Both the position numbers and the translations under genes were made by a program. A stretch of 64,000 nt of DNA, taken from positions 201,001-265,000 of the forward strand of contig CP114495.1 in assembly GCA_027186245.1 (NCBI GenBank), given 5' to 3'. The notes below the pieces were generated by a model. It made no database searches and was not told the DNA's origin. It worked only from the letters and a program-made list of their open reading frames with translations. Below are positions 36,841-48,650 of this stretch, in pieces. The stretch's first letter is position 1. Each line of letters starts with the position of its first letter. This DNA comes from Coriaria nepalensis (lineage: Eukaryota > Streptophyta > Magnoliopsida > Cucurbitales > Coriariaceae).

Positions 36841-39247
36841 TCATGAAGAAATGGCATCCTGATGATGTAGAGCATACTTCACAGCTTCATAAAACGAAAC
36901 CACTATCCCCACCGATGGGCCCGCACGGGCAACACGTGGACCCACTCCCATGAACAGTCCCCTCATTCCACCATCCCTGTTCCAAGAAATTTTTGTTTTT
37001 CAATGCATAAAAATTAGTGAGTAATCAAATCAAACTTTTTCAGTCACTTGTGTAAATAATGGTTCCTAAATAGAAGATTATCTAAAACCTAGTGACATAC
37101 CTCCAAATCTCCATTAGTGTTTGTCGGGTCGTCATTCTCAATTGCCTAATATGATCCCTCTGAAAATTGTAGATAGACTCAAATCAACAAAATATTTATG
37201 TAAATACATAATAATCAGATACTTGTAGAATATATTTGTGTAAATATAGGACTGAATTCTATACCAATATATGGACATTAGACTCAATATACTCCTTAGT
37301 CTTTCATCCTAGAAAATGAAAATGGCTACTGAAATCTTTCTTAGACAGATTTCCTAAAGAAAGAAAAAATACCTCTATCTGCCTCCTTGTTTTTGCAACG
37401 TCTAAAGGACACGTAGCAGCAGCGGCAAGACTTCCTGCCACAAAACCGGCAGAAAAATTTGCCCCAAGAACATTGGCAACAGTAGCTTCATCACCCACCA
37501 AACCAAGCAGTTTTCTTCGGACCTGGAATATCAGAAAAATATATCATTACCTTAAAGTTTAATCATAAACACTGGCTTAATCTATACCATACAACTACTA
37601 CAGCATACTTGAGACAACTTACTGGCTCAAGGGTTGACCAACAAATTGCAGAGAAAGGAACATCTCGAGCAAGTTGTGCTCCCATTCCAGTCCACAAGAC
37701 ACGGTATCCTCGTACTGCAACAAACAAACAAAGAATGTTTTACGCAAGATTAGAAATATTATTCATCATTGAGTATTGAACAATCAACTTACACGTGGGT
37801 TGTGCCTCGGCTGAGCTGTTGACATTGGAGAGGACTCCAAGTAGGGTCTTCCATACACCTGGAGGCTTTGAGCCGTTTTGGATTGCCTTAAATGCCTACA
37901 GCAAACATAAAATTGATATGTAGCCAGCAGATAAAAGAAACAAATATTGTGTAACTGAAGGGACTGATTCTCCTCTTACCTGCATGCGAGTTCTAGCAAG
38001 TTCAATAGGATAACAAGTTGCACAAGCCAAGGAACGGGCCAACGCCCCAGCAACTAGAGGAACATAAGGGGTTGTACTTGGAGCATTCCGAGCAGCTACT
38101 TCCTCCAACCAGTTGCGGAATATGTCATAGCAAGGTAGATAGATCCCCACCTGGGTTTAGAAGTAGTATCTCCATAATTAAAACAGATGACAAAGAGAGA
38201 GTGAGAAGTTTTTGGAATGAGTGTAAATTCTTACTGTTGGCACAGCAAGTGCTAGGCTGGCATTTGTTCCTCTCCATAGTCTAACAAATCCTTCCTGCAA
38301 ATAGATAGTCTCATTTTACAATCATTGAAGAAGAAAGTCTGTTTAACTAATGAAAAACAGCCGAAAAAATCCAACAACCTGTCGAATGATTTTATAGAAG
38401 ACATCCAAAGTTCCCTTGTAATGATAACAATCGGGATGACAAATTGCTACTGTTCCATGAACTCCAGCACGTGTACATGAAGGAGAACATCTTAAATCTG
38501 CAAACAACTGAGCTCACATAAAGAAGGCAATATCAATAATTTACCGGAAAAAGAACTAAAAGAAAATACATAAAGGATTAATGTCGGAAGTCGAATCAAA
38601 ACAAAAGCATGCACATAGAAAAGTATCTTCCCAATTCTCAAACGTATATAAAATAAAAATAACACATCATGAAGTAAGCAAGGTATAATTCTACAAACCG
38701 TATTTGGTCCGAAAAACGCCATTCGACTTGTAACATTACTTAGTGGATGTGAGTAAGCTCCTCCAGCAGCTTGCGCTTGCAACCTTGTCTGATAAACAGA
38801 ATACTAGAGATTCTCAATACGAAATTCTAAACATTATAATCCCCTAGAAATTGAATTTCATTGAACCAAAAAAAAAAAAAAAACTTGTGGGAACTGGGAA
38901 ATAGCTTAGGCAACAAGCATGACAACAAAGGAACCGTACGCAATCCAATAATCAAATATTTTTCCATGAGACTTTCTGACCAACCAAACAGACGATTAAG
39001 AGAAAATAACCTTGGCCACATCGAGAGGGTTAACAATGATAGCAGAGAGGAAGGCAGCGCCAGCAGCGGAGATAGCTCGCTCTGCCAAACCCAATTTAAC
39101 ATCAGAAGAGCCACCATTGTTGTTTGAAATCTGAGGCTCAGGAGGAGAGAATCCACTACCGAGTGATTCTATCACCATCGATTCTTGGAATGTCGTTGTT
39201 TGATCTGTGGCCATCCAAGGATCATGCCCAGGCTCTAATTCCACCAT
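36841..39247 (-). CDS. MTM1: Mitochondrial carrier family protein, MTM1-like
   Basis: Inner-membrane mitochondrial carrier. The Arabidopsis and yeast MTM1 proteins are linked to manganese and iron cofactor loading of mitochondrial superoxide dismutase; the transported substrate is not settled. Ten coding exons: 39247-39011, 38788-38699, 38507-38379, 38294-38235, 38150-37980, 37895-37793, 37714-37623, 37522-37373, 37159-37101 and 36976-36841, giving 408 aa, the family length. The three carrier repeats show their Px[DE]xx[KR] signatures: NPLDVAK at the end of exon 1, YPIELAR in exon 5 and CPLDVAK in exon 8. The CSPSCTRAG cysteine-bearing loop in exon 3 is typical of MTM1 and separates it from other carriers. 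The acceptor of exon 3 was set by phase (TTGTTTGCAGATTTAAG read from TTG), since the next AG would give an immediate stop. The symbol is by resemblance. Confidence 0.93.
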
Positions 39248-41210
39248 CCTCGTCCTCCTTGGGAATCAAAATCGAATAAAAACAGAGCAAAAGGAAAAAC
39301 AACAAATTCGATAAGTGGAAAGATACGATTTTGTATTGGAAATATGAAGAGAGAAGAATAATAGGAAGAAGGGAAAATTACTTGAGGAGCAGGGAATCAA
39401 AACGCTTACCAGGACAAAGAGAAGCAAGCGTCTCTTTTCTCTCGCTCTCTCCTCTCTCTCAGGTTGCTGTAGCTGAAAAGGCCCTTTCGGATTGCGGTGT
39501 ACGGGCTTATAACCTAGCAATAGTAGGAGAGAAGACACTTGGTACTGTTTTTTTTCCCCCTTATTTATTTATTTATTTTTTAAAAGCATTTCATTAAATT
39601 AAAAATTGGTTCCTTATAGATCTTTGATTTGAATGATTTTGGTCAATTTACATTTTGGTTCTATAATTTTCTATTAAATGCACTTTATTCTTGAGTTGGA
39701 CTTTTTCTTTTGCCCATAAATTTATATGTAAAGTTTGATTTTTCTTCTTCATTTTATTAGTATATATATATATATATATTTATGTAAATTAATAAAAAAT
39801 ATCAATTTTATCAATTTATTTCAATTATATCTTATATTATATTCACATAAATAATCATACTATACATCATATTAATTTATATATAATCGAGTAGTTGAGT
39901 AAATACTGTCAATTTAATAATTTCTCTTTGCTTTGATTGTTCTGGAAGAAGCAGGCCCAATAAGCATGGAAGAAGTCCAAGCTTCATGTCCAAACACATG
40001 TATGTAAAGGATCGGACCGGACCACGTTATCAAAAACAGCAATAGAGGAGACTGCAACAGGCCGGACTAGACCAAATATCCAACTCTGTTTCCTCTATCA
40101 GGGGATTAGATTTACCGCGCCTAAGAGAGAACGAGAACGAGAAAGAGAAAGATAAAACCCCAAATAGTCATCTTCCACGCGCGTAAAAGGGCGTTTGGAT
40201 TTTGCGAATCTTAATTCGGACCCCAAAAAAGGTTATAAATGGGTAATGGGTTGCAGCTCGCGAGAAAAAATCTATACCTCCCTTCCCTCTAGAACGTGTT
40301 TTGTCGGTGGTTGAAAACGTGTATATTTTCCCGCCAACTTTTATATTGGGCTTGGACTGGGCCCCCACAATGATCATCATAGCCTTTGCCACCCTTTCAT
40401 CATCATCTCAAGTCTACTTAAACCCACTGTTAATAACTTCATAACCAAATATATGTCAAGAAAAACAAAAACCCATTTCGTTTTTTCCATTTCAATTCAC
40501 TTCGCAACGTGGAACAGTGATTGGGAGACAACTTCGATTAGGTGCAGAACCCTCCTGAAAGTATCACGTGTTTCCCAGCCTCTTTGTCTTTTCTTTTCTT
40601 CCTTTCTTTCTTTCTCACATTCTGCATGCATGCATGGGGCCCAAACATGATATTATATCTTTACTGTATTATAAGACAACCATTTTGCTCACTTTCAAAT
40701 GCATCGGCCTAGGATACTAAAACCCCCACCACTTGATTTTATGGGTCCTCACAAAAGTGGACTTTAAATTTCACGAGTCAAACTTTAATGGAAATTGTAA
40801 GGGCCGAAAGGTGTTCCAATTTTCGCTAATTAAGCCATATTTGGTGGTCTTTGGGCTTACCTAGCACGACCCATATTATATATGTCGGCCCATGATGACA
40901 TGGCATGATAAAGAGGGAGAAAAAACAAATGAACAGAAAGTAGTAGTAGTAGTGCATGTAAGAGCATTGGGCAATGGTGTGCTCTCCCGCCTGCAGGTCG
41001 GGGACCATGCAAGCAAATATTTTAAGCTTTTTCAAGTTTAAAAACAAACAAAGGGAGAAGCCTTCATTAATCAGGCCGACTTGTCGCTGTTCAATATCTG
41101 CGCCGCGCTCTTCTTCTGTTCATCATCACTTTTGCAAATTGCAGATTATATAGATATATATCTATATATATGTATGTATGCTCTTTCATTAAGTTTCCTC
41201 TCTTGTATGA
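39248..41210. other. MTM1 leader and promoter, then spacer
   Basis: The MTM1 leader extends to about 39480 and is CT-rich on the minus strand. Above it is an AT-rich spacer with (TA)n at 39763-39779, a GAGA-rich stretch at 40123-40150, and a CACGTG element near 40565. No gene is seen on either strand; open frames at 40168-41047 look like chance. Confidence 0.45.
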
Positions 41211-41233
41211 TGTAGATTGGAGTTTTATCTCGC

Positions 41234-41450
41234 ACACCCTTCGGATACTTAAATTAACCTTTTGAAAAAAGAGATTTCTCCCCTTAGGAAACAATAGAGA
41301 AGGTTTTAAGATGGAAAATAGTCATTAATCACTTACGCTTCTAAAATTTTTATATTTATACTACCTAATTGAGAAGAATCTCAGCAGTGGCTTACCATGT
41401 GGCCCGGACCGATTAACACACACTTTTAGTGGTATATCTTAGTTACTCTT
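41234..41450 (-). repeat. LTR-like direct repeat, copy A (3' LTR of the gypsy relic)
   Basis: Aligns by eye over about 215 bases with 43529-43755. Shared blocks include ACACCCT, AATAGAGAA, AATAGTCATTAATCACTTAC, TTTATA and GTGGCC. Identity is roughly 70 percent, indicating an old insertion. Orientation follows the minus-strand coding remnants. Confidence 0.75.
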
Positions 41451-43528
41451 GAAATATTCCGTTAACTAACCATTGAAAAGTGTCTCTAATATTTTTCAAT
41501 TTGAAAGGCATCACATTGTAGTAGTATAACCTCGTATTAGTTATGAAAGAGATCTTCTCCTGATCTGGCTCCCACAACTTAACTTGTGGTATATTGAGTA
41601 GGCATCCATAAAACAGAATAGCTCAAGCCCTATTGTAACATCAATCATCATGTTAATGTTTGGATTTGAACATGCATCATTCAAATTCGTGAAGTCTACA
41701 CATATTTTCCACTTCCCATTGGACTTAGACACCAGCATCATATTCGATAACCATTCGGAGTACTACACCTTCTAGATAGCTCATATTAAGAGTAATTTCC
41801 TCACATCTTCTTTTGCTGCTTTAGTTCTTTTTTCATTGAACTTTCTTCTTTTTTTGCCGAACATGCTTAGCCCCTAGTTTCACTCCCAACTTGTGGACGA
41901 TTACTTCTTCTAAAATCCCCACTAAGCTTGAATGGGTCCTATGCGAAGATATTTAATTTTTTTTTAAAAGTACTGACTAATCTTGTCAGCTCGACCTCGA
42001 CCAGGCCAACTCCGACATATAAAGTCTTATCGTCCCCCATTGAGCTCAGACAAAGTGGCTCGGCTAAGGAGGCCTTGGCCTTCCTCTTTTCTTCTTCCTT
42101 ATTATTCTTCTTTGCCTTTTCATTCTCTACAATATACTCCTTTATAATATTTACCTATTCAACTTCATCAACTTCCTTAGTCTTGAGAGAGGCTAGATAA
42201 CATTTCCTAGCTTTCCGCTGATCTTCTTAGACCAACCAACCCCATTCTTAATAGGGAACTTCATTACTAAATGTTTAGTGGATACCACTGCTCCAACAAC
42301 GTTAATGGATGGGGGCCAGTCTAGAATAGTATTGTACCCAAAGATGAAGTTCACAATAATAAATTTTACTATGATTATTATTCTACATGCTCATTCTCCT
42401 AAGGTCATGGGCAAGGAGAGCATGCCTGTCGGCTTCAATGATTTCCTAGAAAAACCAATGAGTAGAGTGTTTACCTACTCTAGCTTGGCATTACTAATCT
42501 CCATCTTCTCAAAGATAGATAATGAGATCACATCCACTGCACTTCCTATATCGACCAAGACTCGATGAATTATTAGAATTGATATATTGGCTGAGACAAC
42601 CAAGATTTCATTATATGGATAAATAATCACATCTTCATCACTTCGGCTAAGCACTATATCCAGCTTGTTCTCAACTCTTGGAGAAGGCTTCATGGAGAAC
42701 ACTCTTTCTTTTAATGTCCACTATCACCTCATTGCAGCCTTCCATCAATAACATAAATTTCTCCTTGGACCCTTTTGGTACTCAGGATTCACCTCCACCC
42801 TTGCTCTTCCACCTCTTTGAGCTTCCTTTTGAAACCGGTCAGTGTAGTCACTTAAGGGTTTGCCCGGATGCTGCTTAATTGTGTGGAGACTGACCTCTAT
42901 AAGAATTGAATTGAAGAGGTTTGAACTTTCTATGCATTGGGTAGTTTAAGATTCTCTTAGTGAATAGACTGCTTCTTCATATTTTTCTTGCTCTGATCCA
43001 CCTTTCTCTAATGCTACCTCTAACATTTTAAATTTATTGCCGGACTCATTCCTCATAAATGGAACATTATTCTCCACTTTGTTCACAAAGTTATCCTCTA
43101 TTTGAGATTGAGGAGAGAGCGGAGGTGGAGAGGAGTAGGAGGGGGAGGAGCCTGCTGAGCTCCAAACTCATTTTGCATATGTCGCACATCCCTCTTGATT
43201 CTCTCATTGATTGACTGGCTCATTTGTCCCCATTAGTTCATCATAGTCCTTTGTATTGCCTCAATAACTTGAACCAACCCAACCAAAACTCTCTTATTTT
43301 CCCCTATACTAGTTTTTAAGGGTGGCGACTCCCCCCACAACTCCTTCTCCTACACCTTAAGATGAACTTCTTGTTCTTCTTTTATACACATTCGGCAGAA
43401 GAGGAAGAGGTTGATCTCCCACTGACTTGTTCCATCTCTTTAGACTCATTCACACACCCAACCCAAAACTCCCGTTATGTTTCTCTCTTGCACACAAAAA
43501 GGAAGGGTAAGCCGGGGTTGTATTCAGC

Positions 43529-43755
43529 ACACCCTATTTGATACTTATGTTATCTTTTTGAAGAAGAGTTATTTTCGCTTAAGAAATAATAGAGAAAGTT
43601 TTTGGATGGTGAATAGTCATTAATCACTTACCTTTCTAGGGTTTTTGTATTTATAGTACTTAATGGAGAAGACCATGCAACCGTTGCTTTATACGTGGCC
43701 AGAACAAATTGGTACACAATATTAGTGGCCTAGTATCTCTGTCACTTCTCTGATT
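43529..43755 (-). repeat. LTR-like direct repeat, copy B (5' LTR of the gypsy relic)
   Basis: Partner of the copy at 41234-41450, in the same orientation and about 2.3 kb away. The longest perfectly shared run is the twenty bases AATAGTCATTAATCACTTAC. Confidence 0.75.
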
Positions 43756-43770
43756 ATACCCTGACACAGT

Positions 43771-44092
43771 CAAAGAATTTACTTCCCACTACATGTATTA
43801 AGAGAGTCTTATCAACTTGGCTCTTATATGACCCACATATTCGCTCCTATAGTCCAACCACCCTAATAGATTTACCTTTGACGAAATCTTTAAGATGGGC
43901 TTTTGTGACATATATACCCGACCAGGTGTTGTACATCAAGGCTGGCCAAACCAAGCACTGCCCTGTCTCAACCCTTCATTACCTGGATGAGACTCACTTT
44001 ACCTAACCAGAGGACTTCGGCTCGAACAAACATTTCTAATCTGGGGAGAATTTCCCTCAACAATATCCTTCCAAAACATATGTATACATGTG
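43771..44092. other. Spacer between gypsy relic and hAT-like element
   Basis: About 320 bases that may still belong to the outer LTR of the gypsy relic, since its boundary is not defined. No gene is seen. Confidence 0.35.
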
Positions 44093-44100
44093 TATGTGGC

Positions 44101-44935
44101 TAGAGGTAGCAATTCGAGCTGGCACGGCTCGGCTTGGCATCGCATAGAATGGCCCGTGCCGTGTCTTGTGCCTGAAAATAAGGACACATCATGACACAGA
44201 AACAGTAATGGGCCCGGTCCATGCCGTGCCGACCCGTGTCGTGTCAGCCCATGGGTCGGTCTATGCCATGTCGACCCGTGTCGCGCTGGAAGGTTGATAA
44301 CTATTATATATTTTTCTTATACTCAAATATTTAGATGTTTTCTTATTTATGTTATATTAGATGGAGAATATGTATGTCGAACCAGAGAGAAAATCCGGGA
44401 AAAACAAGAGGGTTTAGAGTTTGGACACCTCAAGTCTCAAGAAGAAAGAAGATAGTTCATACACTATTAATAAAGATCTTGCAGTAAAAAGTATTATTTG
44501 ACCAAAACAGATCTCGTATTAATCGAAAGGTTTTAATGAACAAAATGATATCCAGTGAAAAAATCCCTCCTAGCAACGGTAGGGGAAAAATCGGTCATCA
44601 AAAGATTATAGAGATTAAGAAGAACGAGAAAGACTAAAAGAGATTATAAAAAATAGAGATTAAGAAAAATTAAAGAGAAATAGAGTACATTGAAGTATGA
44701 AAATTATGAAAAAAAAATATAAATATTTATAGAAAAAAATAAGGGGAAAAATGTTGAAATTAAAAACTAAAAATTTGGGGGAAAAAAAAGCTTTTGGGCG
44801 ATTGGTAGAGGTGGCCGGCCACCGCCCACATGCTCCTGCAAGAGCCTCAGGCATTGGAGCGTGTGCCGGCACAAGTCATGCCGTGCCGACCCAAGTATGT
44901 TTGTGCTGGTGGTTCGACCCATTTTAATATCTTTA
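44101..44935. mobile_element. Non-autonomous hAT-like DNA transposon, 835 bp
   Basis: The left end begins TAGAGGTAGCAATTCG, resembling plant hAT termini. The right end, read inward from 44935, begins TAAAGATATTAAAATG and matches the left at about ten of sixteen positions. Flanking octamers are TATGTGGC (44093-44100) and TATATGGC (44936-44943), seven of eight identical, the 8-bp duplication expected of hAT elements. Both subterminal regions carry repeated GGCACGG / GCCGTGCCGACCCGTGTCG blocks (44120-44285 and 44870-44920), the kind of subterminal repeats hAT transposases bind. No transposase coding sequence is present; the interior is A-rich. Confidence 0.7.
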
Positions 44936-44943
44936 TATATGGC

Positions 44944-46798
44944 CATGTGCTGACTAGACTGTATATGTAAGAGGAAACTGTTGCTGGATCAGAACTCACT
45001 GCTCAACCTACAAGAAGAGCCAAAACTCTGCAACTCTAGGCTCTAGCCTCGCCGATCCCTCTATTCACATGCAACTATACATGTACAAGTGGTCTAACCT
45101 TGAGATCTTGATTATATATCCTGTAGTTAATTTCGTCTTTCATAAATATTTCAACCTAGCTAGAGAGAGAGAATAGAGAGTTGCCTTGTCCGATTATTTC
45201 TCAACTTTCTTAATTATTATGCAGCTACAAGTATTATTTAGCCTGCAGACTTATAATACCTTCATACTTGTCTTGCTACGTGGGAACTGGGAAGTATTCC
45301 AACTGGGAATCTGGTTGGTTGGGCTGAAAACGAGAGGATGTTATCTGTACAACTTCATTGAATGATCTCCTGTAACCCTCATACATTCGTTTTGCAGTTT
45401 GGATTTCGATCGAGTAGAAATAAGTTTTAGAGGTAGTGAACTTAAGAGTTAATGGTACCGTAATTCTGTGTAAGTTTTTCGTAAGAAATTCATAAAATGA
45501 AAGGGTTTATTTCAAACAGTCATTTATTGGCTTTTATCAATCAATTAAGTATCTTTTTTAACTAAAAAGAGATAATAATTCCATAGCAATTAAAGTAACG
45601 AAACGTAATAGACATAGAGAGGAGGTAAACATATATCTAGCTAGCCGCTGCTTTTTAACTTGGTACGTAAGGGAGAAATAGTTTTTTGTTTTTGTCTTTT
45701 ACTTTTCTTTGTGAAAATGGCGATATATATGAATCAACTACAGATGGATGAAATGATCGACGACTTTGACGTGTAAGTCTGTCACATAAACAGATTCATT
45801 CATTTGTGTTTTAAGGAATGAACTAAAGCTGGGACATTGCAACATGCTTCATATGATAGAACTACACGTTATAGACGCAACGCAGTTAAAATAATGATTA
45901 TGCAGCGTCTTCTAGCTAGCTACCGATCAGTGGATTCAAAGTTTCGAGAACCCACAAGAAATCACGAGGGTTTGTGAAAAGAAGAAGGATTAACAAGAGT
46001 AGAGTGATCAAAATAAAAAGCTCCACGTTTTCTATAAGCCAAGGGATACAAAAATTGTGGAATATGGGACATATGCCCGCCCACATGCATAAATTGATAC
46101 AAGTTTAATGTTGTACCTAATCATGGAGGTTCGAGACATAATCATGAAGAATGGCCATTTGCCATTTGCCATTTGCCATTCGCCATTCGCCATTTGCCAT
46201 TTACCATTCCTTTCTCTTATATTATAAAATATATATAATTATAATGCATGCTTTGAGTAATAGTGAAGCAAGGAAAGTCTCCAATGCCAGAAGGCGTGGC
46301 TCATGGCTCTCCCACAAAAATCAGGACATTCGTTCTACGTACGAACGGACTCAAATGGTTGACAAATATTTAACAATAATAATAATTATTATTTAAATAA
46401 TATGATTTGAATTGGGTATAGATTCATATCCATTTATATTTATAATTAAGATTGATTAAAAATTAATTTTAAAATAATTATCGAGATGGATATTTTATCG
46501 GATCTGATCCGATCCCAATCCAAATCCAAATCAAGTGAGTGGAAGGGTTTATTTTGTTAGGTTCTAAATTTTGGTTGGAGGGAGATAATATATGACAAAT
46601 GAAATTTGAGCAACTAATGGCCAGCTAAGATGTTGATAAACTCCAAGGCGTTACTGAACAAATTAAGAACGTTACGTTTTGCACTCACAATTCAAAACCC
46701 ACCAAAATACAAGTAATTATTACTAAGTAGAACAATTATTTAAAAAGAGAGAAAAGAAAAATCAAAGCTTACCCCAAACAAAAGGATTATTATGATTT

Positions 46799-46830
<32 letters not shown>

Positions 46831-47020
46831 TTTAATAAAATAATAATATTAATATTTTGCACCAAAACAACAACAACAACAACAAAAAGGCGATACTTTT
46901 CCTTTTTATCGCGGCCCGATACAAAACTTTCCGAAATATCGGCAATCTATCGGCCAGCGACAACACGCACTCCAAACAAAAACAAAAAAAAAAAAAAAAA
47001 AAAAAAAGCTCGAACACTCA
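44944..47020. other. Spacer and CRF 3' flank
   Basis: AT-rich spacer with a 7-bp minisatellite at 46154-46209 (separate entry), a TA run near 46815-46830, and A-runs at 46800-46814 and 46981-47006 just beyond the CRF stop. The CRF 3' untranslated region should lie in the upper part. No gene is seen. Confidence 0.45.
46154..46209. repeat. 7-bp tandem repeat (GCCATTT)8
   Basis: Eight head-to-tail copies of GCCATTT with C/T and G/A variants, exactly 56 bases. The unit is not the plant telomere heptamer. It yields a chance open frame. Confidence 0.9.
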
Positions 47021-48034
47021 TCAGAGGGCCACTAGTGGCTCTGAACCAAACAAGTCTTGAAAACAGTCATCTGCTTGGCCGGTTGCCGACTTCTTGAAAT
47101 CCTCGATCCACAGACTTTCTGGTATTTCCATCATCACGTCGTCGTCGTAGAACGGCTCCGACAGAATTGGAGATTCCAGGTTTGGAAACTTGAATATATC
47201 TTCCATATACTGCAAGTCCAGAGCTAAATACTCGCCGGAGTAGGTAGAGAAGCTCGTTTCCACTTCATAATCCGGTAAAGGTTCTTCGATCAGCGGCGGT
47301 TTACATTCCTGCGGCATCAACGGCGGCGGTTCAAGCTCAGCAAACGCTTCTGGAAGCTCAGGCTCTTCGACAGACAGTTGATTAGTAGCAGTACTACTTC
47401 TGAATTGGAGAACAGAAGTCGGAGAAGATAGATTTCGACACTCTTCACCGGATTCGTAACCGGAGCCCGAAACTGAACTTGAAACGGAAGGAACTGTAAT
47501 TTCCGGATTTCGCGGCGGGGGTATAACGAAATTAGTTATGGCGTCAGGTCCCTTGAGATGAATAGCTGCTTTGTCATAAACCATGGCCGCTTCTTCTGCA
47601 GTGTCGAAAGTGCCCAGCCATACGCGTTGACCACGACTGCTATCTCTAATTTCTGCCGCCCATTTACCCCACGGCCGCAGCCTCACACCTCGGAACTTCT
47701 TTCCGTTACCGATTATCGCTGACGGTTTAAGCGGTTTCTCTCCGGCAATTCTCTTTCTGGTGTTGGGAGGGCTGCTGTTGCCTCTGCAGCCGCCTGCTTC
47801 GATGTTGATTTCGCTGACGAGCCGCCTGCCTCTCTGGCGGCGCGTGAGGCCACCTTCTTCATCGCTGGAGGAGTCAGTGGCGTCGGGGTCTGCGATTGAT
47901 ATTCTAACAACTCTGGGACCGAGGGTTGTGGCGGCGTTGGGTTCAAAGGGTCGTTTGGAATACCTTTTTGTAAATTTCTTTGTAAGACTTCTGTGGTCGC
48001 TGAATTTATTAGGAAATACAAAATTTTGCTCCAT
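47021..48034 (-). CDS. AP2/ERF transcription factor, cytokinin response factor (CRF)-like
   Basis: Single-exon nuclear transcription factor of 337 aa. The N-terminal CRF domain (about 13-61, [17 protein letters not shown] followed by [22 protein letters not shown]) is diagnostic of the CRF clade, whose Arabidopsis members are cytokinin-inducible or interact with the histidine-phosphotransfer system. The single AP2 domain is at 113-170 ([20 protein letters not shown], with [12 protein letters not shown]). Downstream, SSPTSVLQF matches the conserved putative MAPK site of CRFs, followed by an acidic C terminus (DYEVETSF... EDIFKFP) likely to activate transcription. The start at 48034 gives the full CRF domain. 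The leader carries (CT)n and a long (CTT)n tract. Which CRF number it corresponds to (CRF4-like or another) is not decided here. Confidence 0.93.
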   Translation of the reverse strand: MEQNFVFPNKFSDHRSLTKKFTKRYSKRPFEPNAATTLGPRVVRISIADPDATDSSSDEEGGLTRRQRGRRLVSEINIEAGGCRGNSSPPNTRKRIAGEKPLKPSAIIGNGKKFRGVRLRPWGKWAAEIRDSSRGQRVWLGTFDTAEEAAMVYDKAAIHLKGPDAITNFVIPPPRNPEITVPSVSSSVSGSGYESGEECRNLSSPTSVLQFRSSTATNQLSVEEPELPEAFAELEPPPLMPQECKPPLIEEPLPDYEVETSFSTYSGEYLALDLQYMEDIFKFPNLESPILSEPFYDDDVMMEIPESLWIEDFKKSATGQADDCFQDLFGSEPLVAL

Positions 48035-48403
48035 GATTTAACCGTGAATCAATACAGAGTGCGCTCAGCTCACTGTATATATTCACATAACCAGCCGAAG
48101 AAGAAGCAGCAGAAGGAGAAGAAATATTAGTATATATAGACACACAAAAGAGCGGAAAAAGAAAGAGGGGGAGAGAGAGAGAGAGAGTGGTTAAATGATT
48201 CGAGAAGATCACACGGTGGGGCTCAGAGATTTAGTAAGAAACAGAGAAGCTTCAAAGAGAAAATACAAACCCACTCAGTAAAGAGTATGTACTGAGAAAC
48301 TTCCCCTTTGCTTCCGGCACTTGGTCGGAAAGAAAATAGGAGGAAAAGTCAGAGAGAGAGAGAGAGGACTGAAAAGGAGAGACTTTTATAGAGTGTACCG
48401 TGC

Positions 48404-48405
48404 AA

Positions 48406-48452
<47 letters not shown>

Positions 48453-48460
48453 AGAAGAAG
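48404..48460. repeat. (AAG)n microsatellite in the CRF upstream region
   Basis: About nineteen trinucleotides with one GAGG interruption; on the CRF strand this is (CTT)n. Located about 370-430 bases upstream of the CRF ATG. Confidence 0.9.
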
Positions 48461-48542
48461 CGGATGAGTTAATACTTTGTTTAGAAGCAGGAATACGGAA
48501 ACACTGAAATCACTGTTTCATAGGATCCCAACAGCCGAAATT

Positions 48543-48650
48543 GGTAAAATCCCTAATAATTTAATAATTTAATAATTTAATAATTTAATAAATTATTTAC
48601 ATAAAAAATAATAATTTAATAAATTATTTACATAAAAAATAATAATTATG
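48543..48650. repeat. Low-complexity tandem duplication (AATAATTT / 32-bp unit)
   Basis: Four copies of an AATAATTT-like octamer followed by a duplicated unit of about 32 bases, ATAATTTAATAAATTATTTACATAAAAAATA, present twice in tandem. Probable replication-slippage product. Confidence 0.8.

Larger units (their letters stand above)
41210..43770 (-). mobile_element. Decayed Ty3/gypsy LTR retrotransposon, internally deleted
   Basis: Reading on the minus strand, the order is LTR (about 43755-43529), degenerate gag region (43500-42750), aspartic protease region (42702-42180), a reverse-transcriptase fragment (41741-41541) and a second LTR copy (about 41450-41234). The RT piece matches the conserved gypsy block (NGKWKICVDFTNLNDAC ... 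FMDAYS). The protease region shows LIIHRVLVD and, downstream, GAVVSTKHLVMKFP followed by a frame change. RNase H and integrase are absent, and frameshifts and stops are scattered throughout, so the element is dead. Outer ends are approximate because I could not fix the terminal dinucleotides or the target-site duplication. Confidence 0.85.

Noticed and set aside
41091..41294. Minus-strand frame next to LTR copy A as a separate gene
   Set aside because: It overlaps the LTR-like repeat and shows no domain; chance frame in repeat DNA.
48009..48212. An upstream reading frame of 67 codons overlapping the CRF start
   Set aside because: Its first codon is GTG, not ATG, and no other ATG occurs in that frame, so it is not a credible uORF.
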